From Bryobacter sp964387685 (GTDB taxonomy: Bacteria > Acidobacteriota > Terriglobia > Bryobacterales > Bryobacteraceae): a stretch of 64,000 bases of DNA. The position numbers were made by a program, and so were the translations under genes. Location: the NCBI GenBank assembly GCA_964387685.1, contig CAYLXK010000023.1, positions 1 through 64,000 on the forward strand, written 5' to 3'. Positions within the stretch are counted from its first letter, which is position 1, and the number at the start of each line of letters is the position of its first letter. Under the pieces are notes generated by a model that saw nothing but the letters and a program-made list of their open reading frames with translations, did no database searches and was not told the DNA's origin. Below are positions 9,375 to 20,196 of this stretch, one piece after another.

Positions 9375-9513
9375 GACGATTTATACACAACTTCCCCACA
9401 AGAAGCTGCTTGTATCTCCTTGATTCTATTCGAGAAAAAAGCTCTGGAAAAGCTCCGCCGGCGTGCAGAATGTTCTTGTCAAAGCCCAAGCGCGGCTGCT
9501 ACAACCTTATCTA

Positions 9514-9589
9514 GATCGTCGCCGCTTCGGCGAAACGAACTGGAGAATCTCGGGGGAGGTGGCCAGTTTGCCAGCCGAAGCGGCGGATC
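9514..9589. repeat. Imperfect inverted repeat in nagA-ilvE gap
   Basis: The 244-base gap 9375-9618 holds a long inverted repeat. GCCGCTTCGGC (9521-9531) pairs perfectly with GCCGAAGCGGC (9574-9584). Flanking GATC/GATC and inner AACTGG/CCAGTT (9538-9543/9563-9568) extend the pairing with interruptions. Each 11-base arm is itself a small hairpin. On the + strand TTTTT follows at 9591-9595, but no + gene needs a terminator there; for ilvE (minus strand) the T-run is on the wrong side. No ORF or clear promoter was seen in the gap. Confidence 0.5.
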
Positions 9590-9618
9590 GTTTTTAGAGC
9601 TTGACCGGGAGGCGAAGA

Positions 9619-10554
9619 CTACACTTCGACGGGCACCGGGACCGGTGTCAGCCAGCCGAAGCGATCCTCCGCCGTACCTTCGACGATGGCAAAAAACGCT
9701 TTTTGAAGATGCTCCGTGATGGGGCCGCGCTTGCCGCTACCGACGCTAATTTTGTCCACGCTGCGGATGGGCGTGACTTCCGCGGCTGTACCGGTGAAGA
9801 AGATCTCGTCGGCAATATAGAGAAGTTCGCGCGGGATGCCGGCTTCAACCACGGTGTAGCCCAGGCTGCGGGCGAGCGTGATGAGAGAGTCGCGGGTGAT
9901 GCCGGGGAGGACGCTCGAGGCGAGGCCCGGGGTATGGATGACTCCATCGCGGATGACGAAGAGGTTTTCGCCGGCGCCTTCGCTGACGTAACCGTTGGTG
10001 TCGAGCGCGATGCCTTCAGAGTAGCCGTTGATCACCGCTTCCATGTTGATGAGCTGCGAGTTGTTGTAATTGCCGGCGCTCTTGGCGATGGCGGGCAGGG
10101 TGTTGGCGGCCATGCGGTTCCAACTGGAGATGCAGACGTCGACGCCGCCCGACAGGGCTTCTTCGCCCAGGTACTTGCCCCATTCCCAACAGGCGATGTA
10201 AACCTCGATGGGGTTGGCCATTCCGTTGACGCCGATGCGTCCGTAGCCACGCAGAACGATCGGCCGGAAGTAGCAGCTTTTCATCTTGTTTACCTGAACG
10301 AGTTCGATCATGGCGCGGCAGACTTGGTCCTGGGTGAACTGCGAGAGATCCATGCGGTAGATCTTGGCGGAATCGAACATGCGGCGGACATGTTCTTTCA
10401 ATCGAAACACGGCCGGGCCGGATTGCGTCTCATAGGTGCGGACGCCTTCGAAAACGGCGCTTCCGTAGCTGATGACGTGACTAAGGACATGTACCGTTGC
10501 ATCGTTCCAATTGATCAGCTTGCCGTTGTGCCAGATTTTTTCCGTGGGCGTCAT
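9619..10554 (-). CDS. ilvE: Branched-chain amino acid aminotransferase
   Basis: A class IV PLP aminotransferase that makes or degrades Leu, Ile and Val by exchange with 2-oxoglutarate. The 311-residue length is typical. It shows GSAVFEGVRTYET, YFRPIVLRGYG, the lysine-bearing IAKSAGNYNNSQLI region, and EGAGENLFVIRDG followed by FTGTAAEVTPI. It is monocistronic, divergent from the M48 protease at 10600. The D-amino-acid and aminodeoxychorismate lyase relatives fit less well. Confidence 0.95.
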   Translation of the reverse strand: MTPTEKIWHNGKLINWNDATVHVLSHVISYGSAVFEGVRTYETQSGPAVFRLKEHVRRMFDSAKIYRMDLSQFTQDQVCRAMIELVQVNKMKSCYFRPIVLRGYGRIGVNGMANPIEVYIACWEWGKYLGEEALSGGVDVCISSWNRMAANTLPAIAKSAGNYNNSQLINMEAVINGYSEGIALDTNGYVSEGAGENLFVIRDGVIHTPGLASSVLPGITRDSLITLARSLGYTVVEAGIPRELLYIADEIFFTGTAAEVTPIRSVDKISVGSGKRGPITEHLQKAFFAIVEGTAEDRFGWLTPVPVPVEV

Positions 10555-10599
10555 GGCATCATTATATCGTCGAGCTAATCAAAGGAGATTCATCGCACT

Positions 10600-11985
10600 A
10601 TGCTGAGACGGCGGCTTTGTACTCTGTTGGTATTCGCGCTCTTAAGTGCGACCTCGTCCGCTTATGGGCAGGCTAAGCCCAAAGAACTGCCCAAGCTAAA
10701 GGAAATCAAGCCGGGTTGGAACTTGTTCTCCAAAGACCAGGATGTGCAGATGGGCAAGGAGTATTCGCAGGAGATCGAGAAGCAGGTGGAGGTGCTGGGC
10801 AAAGGGCCGCTGCAGGATTACATTGCCGAACTCGGCGCGAAACTGGCCGCCCGGCCGGAGGCCAATGGCTTTCCGTATGTGTTTAAGGCCGTTAACGACC
10901 CGACTATTAACGCGTTTGCCTTGCCGGGGGGCCCGATCTACATCCACACGGGCATCCTTCTGAATGCCGACAACGAGGGGCAATTGATGGGGGTGATGGC
11001 GCACGAGGTGGGGCACGTGGCGCTGCGGCACTCGACCAACCAGGTGACCAAGAGCTATGCGCTCCAGATTCCCGCGATGGTGCTGGGGGCCTATGGGCAA
11101 TCCAGAGGCGGATTGACTGGCATGTTGACGCAATTGGGCGTCGGGCTGGGAGCGAACGGAATCCTGATGAAGTTTTCGCGCGGCGCCGAACAGCAGGCCG
11201 ATTTGCTCGGCACGCGGATGATGGCGCAGATTGGCTACAACCCGCTCGAAATGGCGCGTTTTTTTGAAAAGCTGGAAGCGGTCGCCGGCAAAGGCGGCCC
11301 GGAATTCTTTTCCTCGCACCCGAATCCCGGCAATCGGGCGAAGTATGTGAGCGAGGAGATTACGAAGTTGCCACAGCGCAGCTTCAACGCCGACTCGGGC
11401 AAGTTTGAACGGATGAAGATGTTGGCCAAGAACTTGCCGGCACCGAAGAAGAAGCCGCAGGCCGGGGCGGGGGGCGGGCAAGCGCCGCCGCAGCCGCCGC
11501 AAAACTCCGACGGCAGCAGGACGTGGACGGGCGACGGCTTCCGCATGCAATACCCGGGCGACTGGACAGCGTATGGGCAGGCCAACGGCCCGTCGGTCAC
11601 GATCGCGCCGGCCAATGGCGTGATTCAGGGCAGCAACGGCCAGGCGCAGATCGGCATCGGCGTAATCGTCAGCCACTATGAGGACGAGGATGGCAAACAC
11701 GAGTTTCGCGCCGACACAGAAAAGCTGATTTCGCAGATTATGCAGCAGAACCCTTCGATGGGCCGCAACCGTCCGCAGATCAATCAGAATCAGGTGAACG
11801 GGCGCACGGTCTATGTGACCCGCTTAACGTCGCAATCGCCGATTGAGGGCAACGAAATCGATACCGTGGTTACGCTCGAACATCGCGGCGGCTTGCTGTA
11901 TATGGTGTTTATCGCACCCGAGCGGCAGATGAACCAACTCCAGGGGAACTTCGACCGGATCCTGACTTCGCTCACGCTGAACTAG
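10600..11985 (+). CDS. Secreted M48-family zinc metalloprotease
   Basis: A 461-residue protein with a signal peptide ending near AYGQA. It has a BepA/YfgC-like M48 domain: NAFALPGGPIYIHTG, zinc motif HEVGH (135-139) and the third ligand in EQQADLLG. After a Pro/Ala/Gly-rich linker (about 285-310), a C-terminal domain of about 150 residues (WTGDGFRMQYPGDW and onward) resembles PsbP/MOG1-like modules. BepA-type proteases act in periplasmic outer-membrane protein quality control. RBS AAGGAG lies upstream. A second M48 gene is at 49850. Confidence 0.9.
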   Translation: MLRRRLCTLLVFALLSATSSAYGQAKPKELPKLKEIKPGWNLFSKDQDVQMGKEYSQEIEKQVEVLGKGPLQDYIAELGAKLAARPEANGFPYVFKAVNDPTINAFALPGGPIYIHTGILLNADNEGQLMGVMAHEVGHVALRHSTNQVTKSYALQIPAMVLGAYGQSRGGLTGMLTQLGVGLGANGILMKFSRGAEQQADLLGTRMMAQIGYNPLEMARFFEKLEAVAGKGGPEFFSSHPNPGNRAKYVSEEITKLPQRSFNADSGKFERMKMLAKNLPAPKKKPQAGAGGGQAPPQPPQNSDGSRTWTGDGFRMQYPGDWTAYGQANGPSVTIAPANGVIQGSNGQAQIGIGVIVSHYEDEDGKHEFRADTEKLISQIMQQNPSMGRNRPQINQNQVNGRTVYVTRLTSQSPIEGNEIDTVVTLEHRGGLLYMVFIAPERQMNQLQGNFDRILTSLTLN

Positions 11986-12580
11986 TGCGGCACGACGCGA
12001 TCTTTTTTGACTTCGACGGTACGCTCGTCGATAGCGAGCCGCTGCATTACGCGTGCTGGCGGGAGATTTTGCTTCCTTTCGGCGTGGAGTTGAGCTGGGA
12101 GCAATACGAGCGCAACTGCATCGGCGTTTCCGACCGCGCGATGATCGAGCAGTTGGCGGCGGAGGCCAAAGTAGCTTTCGCGCCGTTGTACGCGCTGTAT
12201 CCGCGGAAGAAGGAGATGCTGCGGGAGCGGATTCTGGCCGCGCCACCGATGCCGGAAGAGACGCGCGCGCTTTTACGCGAAGGCTTTGGGGTGCCGGTGG
12301 CGGTGGTCAGTTCGAGCTACTCGCTGGAGGTAAGACCCGTGCTCGAGGTCTTGGGGTTGACCGGGAGCTTCGCCACTTTCGTATTCGGGGACGACGTGCG
12401 GAACCTGAAGCCGCACCCGGAGCCATATCTGGAGGCGGCGCGACGGCTGGGCGTGGTGAACCCGCTCGTATTTGAGGACTCGGGGGCGGGCCTCGAAAGC
12501 GCGCGGGCGGCGGGCTTTCGGGCGATTGAGGTGCCCCGGCCCGGGGCCTTGGCGGCCTTGGCGGCGCCTTACAAGGACGG

Positions 12581-12584
<4 letters not shown>
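11985..12584 (+). CDS. HAD-superfamily phosphatase (beta-phosphoglucomutase-like)
   Basis: A 199-residue hydrolase with the HAD nucleophile motif DFDGT (Asp9, Asp11), followed by LVDSEPLHYACW, motif II VVSSSY, and motif IV region FEDSGAGLESARAAG. The cap inserted after motif I is the helical C1 type of the beta-PGM/GPH group. The GTG start overlaps the protease stop by one base (TAGTG), so it is probably coupled to it. The substrate is not predictable. Confidence 0.87.
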
Positions 12585-15385
<2,801 letters not shown>

Positions 15386-15405
15386 GACAAATCCTTTCTG
15401 TCTGC

Positions 15406-15580
15406 CCTCTCTGTCTTGGGTGCCTGAAAGCGTGATCCCGTCGGCGGGGGCGCGTGACGCCCCACTTTCCAGAGGTGATGGAAAGATTGGCGAGGTCCTT
15501 TGGCCTGAGAGTTTCCAGGGCGGTTGCTCCTTCGGCGCCTTTCGGGCTATGGGTAAGCCAGAAAGGTCTCTCCCCCGCGC
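15406..15580 (-). promoter_or_regulatory. Tandem glycine riboswitch upstream of gcvP
   Basis: On the minus strand two consecutive glycine aptamers precede gcvP. Aptamer 1 (about 15580-15488) has the conserved GGGGGAGAGACC, GCCGAAGGAGCAACC and CTGGAAACTCTCAGGC...AAAGGACC blocks. Aptamer 2 (about 15478-15406) has CCTCTGGAAAG, a GC-rich P3-like hairpin (GGGGCG-TCAC-GCGCCCC), GCCGACGGGATCAC, and CTTTCAGGC closing with CAGAGAGG. Its end is about 10 bases from the gcvP RBS. In characterised cases glycine binding turns on glycine-cleavage genes. The second aptamer is more diverged in the GCCGAAGGAGC block. Confidence 0.92.
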
Positions 15581-15646
15581 AATCGTGTTGTATTACTACC
15601 GCTAGCTTAACGCAAGCCAGGCCAGGCGCTCTGGCAAAATGAGAGC

Positions 15647-15961
15647 GTGAACGGCAGGCAAGGGAACGCGAAAGAACGGCGGGCGAAGGTCCTGGAAGAG
15701 GCGTGGGTGGGGGACGCGATCCTAACGTTATTTGCGCGCGAGCGGATTTTGGCGCAAGGAGCGGGCATCAATCAGGAGCGGGCCGAGCGCATGACGGCCA
15801 ATCGCTTTTTGTCGCTGTTAGGGGAAGCCTCCGAGGTGGAGGCGCGCATCGGCCGTGTGTATCGACAGGAAGGGCTCGATGCCGCCTTCCGATATATTGA
15901 AAGCGAAATCGAGCCCTTGTTTCAAAAACTGGAAGGGAAGCGCGCGAGAGGCGCGTCGTAA
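15647..15961 (+). CDS. Small RNase III-like domain protein
   Basis: A 104-residue protein. The segment LEEAWVGDAILTLFARERIL resembles the RNase III signature (E...GDA) as used in Mini-III, and the helical remainder (RMTANRFLSLLGEASEVE...) is compatible with a lone RNase III fold without a dsRNA-binding domain. The GTG start is chosen because the nearby ATG at 15640 hits a stop within three codons. Whether the full set of acidic metal ligands is present is uncertain. It is divergent from the gcvP riboswitch. Confidence 0.65.
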   Translation: MNGRQGNAKERRAKVLEEAWVGDAILTLFARERILAQGAGINQERAERMTANRFLSLLGEASEVEARIGRVYRQEGLDAAFRYIESEIEPLFQKLEGKRARGAS

Positions 15962-15993
15962 CCGGACCTCCTAAGGGGGCTTAAGAGCGGCGC

Positions 15994-16323
15994 TTAGTAG
16001 CGGCGCCGGTCGCTGCCGTAGCCGCCACCGCCCCGATCGCCGTAGCCGCCGCCGGATCCGCCGCGCGAATCCCTGGGCTCACGCGGGCGGGCTTCGTTGA
16101 CTTGCAGAGCCCGGCCTCCGAGATCGCGCCCGTTCATGGCGGCGATGGCGCGCTCGGCCTCGTCCTTATTGGCCATTTCCACAAACGCAAAGCCCCGGCT
16201 GCGGCCCGTTTCCTTTTCCTTCAGGATGATGACCTTCTCAACCGCGCCGTAGGCGCCGAAGGCCTGCTCCAACTCTTGTTCCGACGTGCGGAACGAGAGA
16301 TTCCCCACATAGATATTCGTCAT
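15994..16323 (-). CDS. RRM-type RNA-binding protein
   Basis: A 109-residue protein with one RNA recognition motif: RNP2 IYVGNL near the N-terminus and RNP1 SRGFAFVEM, followed by a short Arg/Gly/Tyr-rich tail (GGSGGGYGDRGGGGYGSDRR). It has the architecture of the small cold-inducible Rbp proteins of cyanobacteria and other bacteria. The ATG at 16323 has AGGAG about 7 bases upstream; an upstream in-frame ATG lacks one. It is divergent from the GT4 gene with a 208-base gap holding no other ORF. Confidence 0.93.
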   Translation of the reverse strand: MTNIYVGNLSFRTSEQELEQAFGAYGAVEKVIILKEKETGRSRGFAFVEMANKDEAERAIAAMNGRDLGGRALQVNEARPREPRDSRGGSGGGYGDRGGGGYGSDRRRY

Positions 16324-16519
16324 TACACTTCTCCTTTGTCTGGGGGCCGGCTCAATGCGGATGCTGGCCACCCGTCAGTCACTGAGATCTCGAGCCGTCA
16401 CATTCCAAACAAAGGAAACCGAACTGGCCAATACCTCACAACCTACACCCTTCATGATAACCGGGAAGTCCGGGCCCAGGGCAGAATGCAGCGAGGGCCG
16501 GCCGACTGCGGAGCGCGGA

Positions 16520-16525
16520 TATGAT
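16520..16525 (+). promoter_or_regulatory. Candidate -10 box (TATGAT) 6 bases before GT4 start
   Basis: TATGAT ends 6 bases before the ATG at 16532, with no Shine-Dalgarno between them. This suggests a leaderless or near-leaderless transcript. Confidence 0.4.
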
Positions 16526-16531
16526 CACAGC

Positions 16532-17815
16532 ATGCGGCTAGTGCTGGTGCTGACGGAATTTCCTCCTTCTTTTGGCGGCATGCAGACGCATGCCGTGGAG
16601 ATGGCGGCCCGCCTGGCCGCGGGTGGTCACGGGGTGCGGGTTTTGACCTACCGCGGGAGCGAGGCTGAGCGGGCCGAGGCGCGGCGGGTGGACGCGGGCT
16701 TGCCGTTCCCGGTGCAGCGCTGCCTATCGAGGCTGGCCTATTGGGCCAACGTGGAACGCATTGCGCAGGCGGCCCGGGACGCCGATTTGATCTATTCGTC
16801 CACGGTGTACTTCGGACAGGCGGGTAGGCTGGCGGGCAAACCGGTGCTGTGCCGCTCGGCGGGAAACGACGTGCTGCGGCCTTGGATTGCTTGGCCCTTT
16901 CGGTGGGGGGCGGAATGCCTGGACGCGGCGTGGTTTGAAAGGTACCTGTATCCACGGGCCAAACGCTGGCAGTGGCCGGAGCGGTGTGCGCATTGGATGA
17001 GGAAGAGCCGGCAACGCGTGATGAGGGAATCGGCCGCCTCCATGGAGACGGTGATGGCGAATTCCGACTTTACGCGGCTTCGATTGCTGGAGGCGGGAGT
17101 GCCGGCCGAGCGGATCGAAGTGGCTCCGGGCGGAGTGGATACCGATTGGTTCCGTCCCATGCCCAGGGACGAGCGCGAAGGCTTTGTAATTATGACGGCG
17201 GGCCGTTTGGTGGATAAGAAAGGGATTGAGTACTTGATGGAGGCGGCATCGCGCTTGCGCCCGGAACTGCCGGGCCTGCGAATGGTGATTGTGGGCGAGG
17301 GACCGCATCGGGCCGCGCTGGAAGCCGACGCGCAACGCTGGGGCGTAACGGATCTGGTGCGCTGGGAAGGCAGGGTGGAACAGCGCAGCTTGCGGGATTA
17401 CTACCGGGCGGCGGATGTCTTCGCGCTAGCCAGCCGTAAAGGCCGCGGCAATGACGTCGAGACCATGGGCCGCGTGCTGTGCGAAGCGGGGGCTTGCGGC
17501 GTGGCCGTCGTGGCCTCGGAAAGCGGCGGCATCCCGAGCGTGGTGCAGGACGGCATGAACGGCCTGCTGTTTCGGGAAGGGGACGTGGCGGATCTGTGCC
17601 AGGCGTTGCGGCGGCTATATCAGCAGCCTAAATTGCGGCGGAAACTGGCACAGGGAGGAAGGCAAAGGGCGTGCGCCGAGTTTGATTGGAGAGTGCTGGA
17701 GAGGCGCCAAATAGAGGCCATGCGGCGGGTGATTTTCAAAGCGGGATCGATTATCATGCAGGATAATCACGCGGGTAAGAGAAAGAGCGCACAATGGCAG
17801 CAAAGTACGAATTGA
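16532..17815 (+). CDS. Family 4 (GT-B) glycosyltransferase
   Basis: A 427-residue GT-B enzyme that should transfer a sugar from a nucleotide donor to a surface glycan. It has PSFGGMQTHAVEMAARLA in the N-domain, VAPGGVDTDWFRP, GRLVDKKGIEYLMEA, VIVGEGPHRAALE, and the donor-site EAGACGVAVVASESGGIPS. The chosen start matches the usual GT4 N-terminus (LVLTEFPPSFGG). Its last 22 bases overlap the YegP-like gene in another frame. Donor and acceptor are unknown. Confidence 0.92.
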   Translation: MRLVLVLTEFPPSFGGMQTHAVEMAARLAAGGHGVRVLTYRGSEAERAEARRVDAGLPFPVQRCLSRLAYWANVERIAQAARDADLIYSSTVYFGQAGRLAGKPVLCRSAGNDVLRPWIAWPFRWGAECLDAAWFERYLYPRAKRWQWPERCAHWMRKSRQRVMRESAASMETVMANSDFTRLRLLEAGVPAERIEVAPGGVDTDWFRPMPRDEREGFVIMTAGRLVDKKGIEYLMEAASRLRPELPGLRMVIVGEGPHRAALEADAQRWGVTDLVRWEGRVEQRSLRDYYRAADVFALASRKGRGNDVETMGRVLCEAGACGVAVVASESGGIPSVVQDGMNGLLFREGDVADLCQALRRLYQQPKLRRKLAQGGRQRACAEFDWRVLERRQIEAMRRVIFKAGSIIMQDNHAGKRKSAQWQQSTN

Positions 17816-18126
17816 AGGCGACTAAGACGGGATATAGCTTCAACTTGAAAGCGCCCAACGGGAAGTACGTCTTGACGAGCGAGACATACGGCGACAAGAA
17901 AGCGGCGCTGAAGGGGATCGAAAGCGTGCGCAAGAATTGCGCGGACCCCAAGGCCTACGACGTGCGCAAGTCCAAGAAGGGCGAGCCTTACTTCGTTTTG
18001 CTGGCCAAGAACAAAGAGATCGTGGGTAAGAGCGAGATGTACAAGACGGCGAAGGGTTGCCGCAATGGGGTGGAATCGACGATGAAGTTCGGCGCAGAGG
18101 CGCGGTTGGAAGATCTTGCCGTTTAA
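17794..18126 (+). CDS. YegP-like DUF1508 protein
   Basis: A 110-residue protein made of two DUF1508 repeats: KTGYSFNLKAPNGKYVLTSE, then KGEPYFVLLAKNKEIVGKSE, each followed by a KxxxKGxxSV or KGCRNGVEST helix. The family is common and uncharacterised; E. coli YegP is the type member. The start lies inside the end of the glycosyltransferase gene. Confidence 0.93.
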   Translation: MAAKYELKATKTGYSFNLKAPNGKYVLTSETYGDKKAALKGIESVRKNCADPKAYDVRKSKKGEPYFVLLAKNKEIVGKSEMYKTAKGCRNGVESTMKFGAEARLEDLAV

Positions 18127-18139
18127 GAGCAGCGTTGGC

Positions 18140-18835
18140 CTAGGCGAGTAAGTGCGCCAACTGCGCCAGACGCGCGACTGCGTTGGGCGAGTCCGAATGG
18201 ACGCAGAAGGTATCGGCGCGCTTGCGCAGGGTCTCCACCTGGGCGGCGATTTCGTGGCTGTCCTCCAATAGAGCGCCGGCCTGGCCGCGGGGCAGCAAGA
18301 GGCCGTGGGCGTCGTAGCGGCGGTCGGCAAAGGCTTCCCGCAAGACGGTAAAGCCCTGGCGCTTGAAGACCCGCAGCATGACGCTGCCGGCCAAGCCCAC
18401 CAGGAACACGTCTTCGGCGGCGCGCCGCACGCCCTGCGCAATCGCCTCAGCCACCTCGCCGTTCGAGGCGGCTTCGTTGTACAGCGCGCCGTGGGGCTTG
18501 ACGTGATAGAGCTTTAGCCCAAAGGTGGCGGCGGCTTCCACCGCGAAGCTGACTTGGGTGGCGACCAGTTCGGCCACTTGCTTCGCCGTATAGGGATTGC
18601 CAAAGCGCGGCAGACGGCCGAAGTTTTCTCTATCCGGATAGCCGGGGTGCGCGCCGGCGCGGAGCCGGGTGCGGAAGCGGGCGATTTGTTCAAAGGTAGC
18701 GAGGCTTAGGTTCTTATCTCCGGCGTGGGCGCCGCAGCAGACGTTAGCCAGGTGCAGATATTCGAGCAGGCGCAGTTGTTCCCCGGAGTGAAACTGCTCC
18801 CAGGACTCGCCAAGGTCGCAATTGATGGAGTGCAT
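18140..18835 (-). CDS. pxpA: 5-oxoprolinase subunit A (LamB/YcsF family)
   Basis: A 231-residue LamB/YcsF protein. With PxpB and PxpC it cleaves 5-oxoproline to glutamate using ATP. Signatures are INCDLGESW at the N-terminus, ANVCCGAHAGD, RAGAHPGYPDRENFGR, and VKPHGALYNEA. pxpB and pxpC are not in the window, so the enzyme must pair with subunits encoded elsewhere or act alone. Confidence 0.92.
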   Translation of the reverse strand: MHSINCDLGESWEQFHSGEQLRLLEYLHLANVCCGAHAGDKNLSLATFEQIARFRTRLRAGAHPGYPDRENFGRLPRFGNPYTAKQVAELVATQVSFAVEAAATFGLKLYHVKPHGALYNEAASNGEVAEAIAQGVRRAAEDVFLVGLAGSVMLRVFKRQGFTVLREAFADRRYDAHGLLLPRGQAGALLEDSHEIAAQVETLRKRADTFCVHSDSPNAVARLAQLAHLLA

Positions 18836-18879
18836 CCAGAATGGCCGAGGGCGGGATTCCCAAAGGGCGCCGGCTGCGC

Positions 18880-19026
18880 CTATTTCTTCGGGTTCGATTT
18901 ACGGCAGCACGATTGGCCGTTGCAGCAGCTCTTGTCGGCGCAGCAGGATTTCGTCTCCGCATAGACACCGGCCGAGAGTGCGAAAAGCAGGCCAAGGCTG
19001 GCTAAGGCTTGATAAACGCGTTTCAT
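18880..19026 (-). CDS. Small Cys-rich secreted peptide (48 aa)
   Basis: A short gene with a clear start: AAGGAG lies about 7 bases before the ATG at 19026. It encodes 48 residues. Residues 1-23 form a signal peptide (MKRVYQALASLGLLFALSAG, then VYA). The mature part is only about 25 residues and has three adjacent cysteine pairs: C28C29, C34C35 and C40C41, spaced every six residues in KSCCADKSCCNGQSCCRK. The pattern suggests metal binding or disulfide cross-linking. No family is recognised. It lies between pxpA and the SMP-30 gene, all on the minus strand. Confidence 0.78.
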   Translation of the reverse strand: MKRVYQALASLGLLFALSAGVYAETKSCCADKSCCNGQSCCRKSNPKK

Positions 19027-19087
19027 TTGAGTTCTCCTTTGCAAGACGCGGCGCAACGAAAGGCGACGACATCTTTTAATAGTAGCT

Positions 19088-19110
19088 CCAGCGCGTGCGC
19101 GCCGCGCTGG
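19088..19110 (-). terminator. Hairpin after SMP-30 gene, weak terminator candidate
   Basis: CCAGCGCG (19088-19095) pairs perfectly with CGCGCTGG (19103-19110), 7 bases downstream of the SMP-30 stop on the minus strand. No clear T-run follows, so intrinsic termination is doubtful; it could instead protect the mRNA end. Confidence 0.35.
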
Positions 19111-19116
19111 GCCGGG

Positions 19117-20151
19117 CTAAAGCAGGCGGCCCTTGGTCGCGGTACGGATGCGCGCCAGGTACATGTCGGCGCAGATGTAAAGGACGCTGCCGTCGTTGCC
19201 CCAAGCGCAGTTGGCGCTGGCCTCTCCGGTTTCGATGCGGCCCAGCAGCACTCCCGTAGGGCTGAAGACGTAGACGCCGCCGGGGCCGGTGGCGAAGAGA
19301 TTGCCGTTATCGTCCAGTTTCAGGCCGTCGGGCAAGCCCGGCAGCTTGCCCACGTTCGAGGTGACGTCATAGAAAACCCGGCCGGGTTCGAGCGTGCCGT
19401 CGGCCTTCACCGGATAGGCCATCCAGAGGGCTCGCGCGGGGTCGGAGTTAGCGACATAGAGCGTTTTCTCATCCGGGGAGAAGGCGAGGCCGTTAGGGCG
19501 CGAGAGTTCCTTGGTGAGTAGGGTGAGGGCGCCGTCTTTGGCCAGGCGGAAGACGCCGCAGAAATCCAACTCGCGGCGGAGGTCGTCGAAGTTGCCGGGC
19601 AGCCCATAGGGGGGGTCGGTAAAATAGAGGTCGCCGTTGGATTTGTAGCAGCAGTCGTTGGGGGAATTGAGGCGCTTACCTTGGTAGTGGTCGACGAGGG
19701 TGCGCTTGCCGCCTTGTTTGGTGAGGACGCTCACGCGGCGGTCGCCGTGTTCGCAGGAAACCAGGCGGCCTTCGGAGTCAAAGGTAAGCCCGTTGGAGCC
19801 GGGCTCTTTGCCGTAGGGCGCGTTGCCGGTATAGCCGGAAGGCTTCAGAAAGAGGCTGACGCCTTTGCCTTCCTCCCAACGAAAGACCGAGTTGCGAGGG
19901 ATGTCGGAGAAGAGCAGATAGCCGCCATCCTGAACCCAGACCGGCCCCTCGGTCCATGCAAAGCCGGAGGCGATTACCTCGAGGGCGGCGCCAGGAGGCA
20001 GCAGGGCGTCCAGGGCTGGATCGTAGCGATGGATCTTGCCAAAGGTGGGGAAATTTTTGGTGTCGAGGGTCAGGTCTTGCATTGCGTGGGCCACGAAGCT
20101 AGCCGTAAGAGACAGCGCGCCGCGGCGCGAAAAGGTCTGAAGGCGGCTCAT
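19117..20151 (-). CDS. SMP-30/gluconolactonase-family protein, exported
   Basis: A 344-residue six-bladed propeller of the SMP-30/gluconolactonase/LRE family, which typically opens sugar lactones with a metal in the central pore. Typical motifs are FAWTEGPVWVQDGGYLLFSDIP, GSNGLTFDSEGRLVSCEHGDRR, LNSPNDCCYKSNGDLYFTDPPYG, and RPNGLAFSPDEKTLYV. The N-terminus (SRRGALSLTASFVAHAM) carries a twin-arginine-like signal. A second, structurally different lactonase is at 30876. Confidence 0.9.
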   Translation of the reverse strand: MSRLQTFSRRGALSLTASFVAHAMQDLTLDTKNFPTFGKIHRYDPALDALLPPGAALEVIASGFAWTEGPVWVQDGGYLLFSDIPRNSVFRWEEGKGVSLFLKPSGYTGNAPYGKEPGSNGLTFDSEGRLVSCEHGDRRVSVLTKQGGKRTLVDHYQGKRLNSPNDCCYKSNGDLYFTDPPYGLPGNFDDLRRELDFCGVFRLAKDGALTLLTKELSRPNGLAFSPDEKTLYVANSDPARALWMAYPVKADGTLEPGRVFYDVTSNVGKLPGLPDGLKLDDNGNLFATGPGGVYVFSPTGVLLGRIETGEASANCAWGNDGSVLYICADMYLARIRTATKGRLL

Positions 20152-20196
20152 GAGGAAAGCGTCTCCGCAAATGATATCGCGAGGAGGAGGCCGCGC

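Noticed and set aside
9601..10578. 325-codon open frame on the + strand
   Set aside because: It is antisense to ilvE, which is unambiguous.
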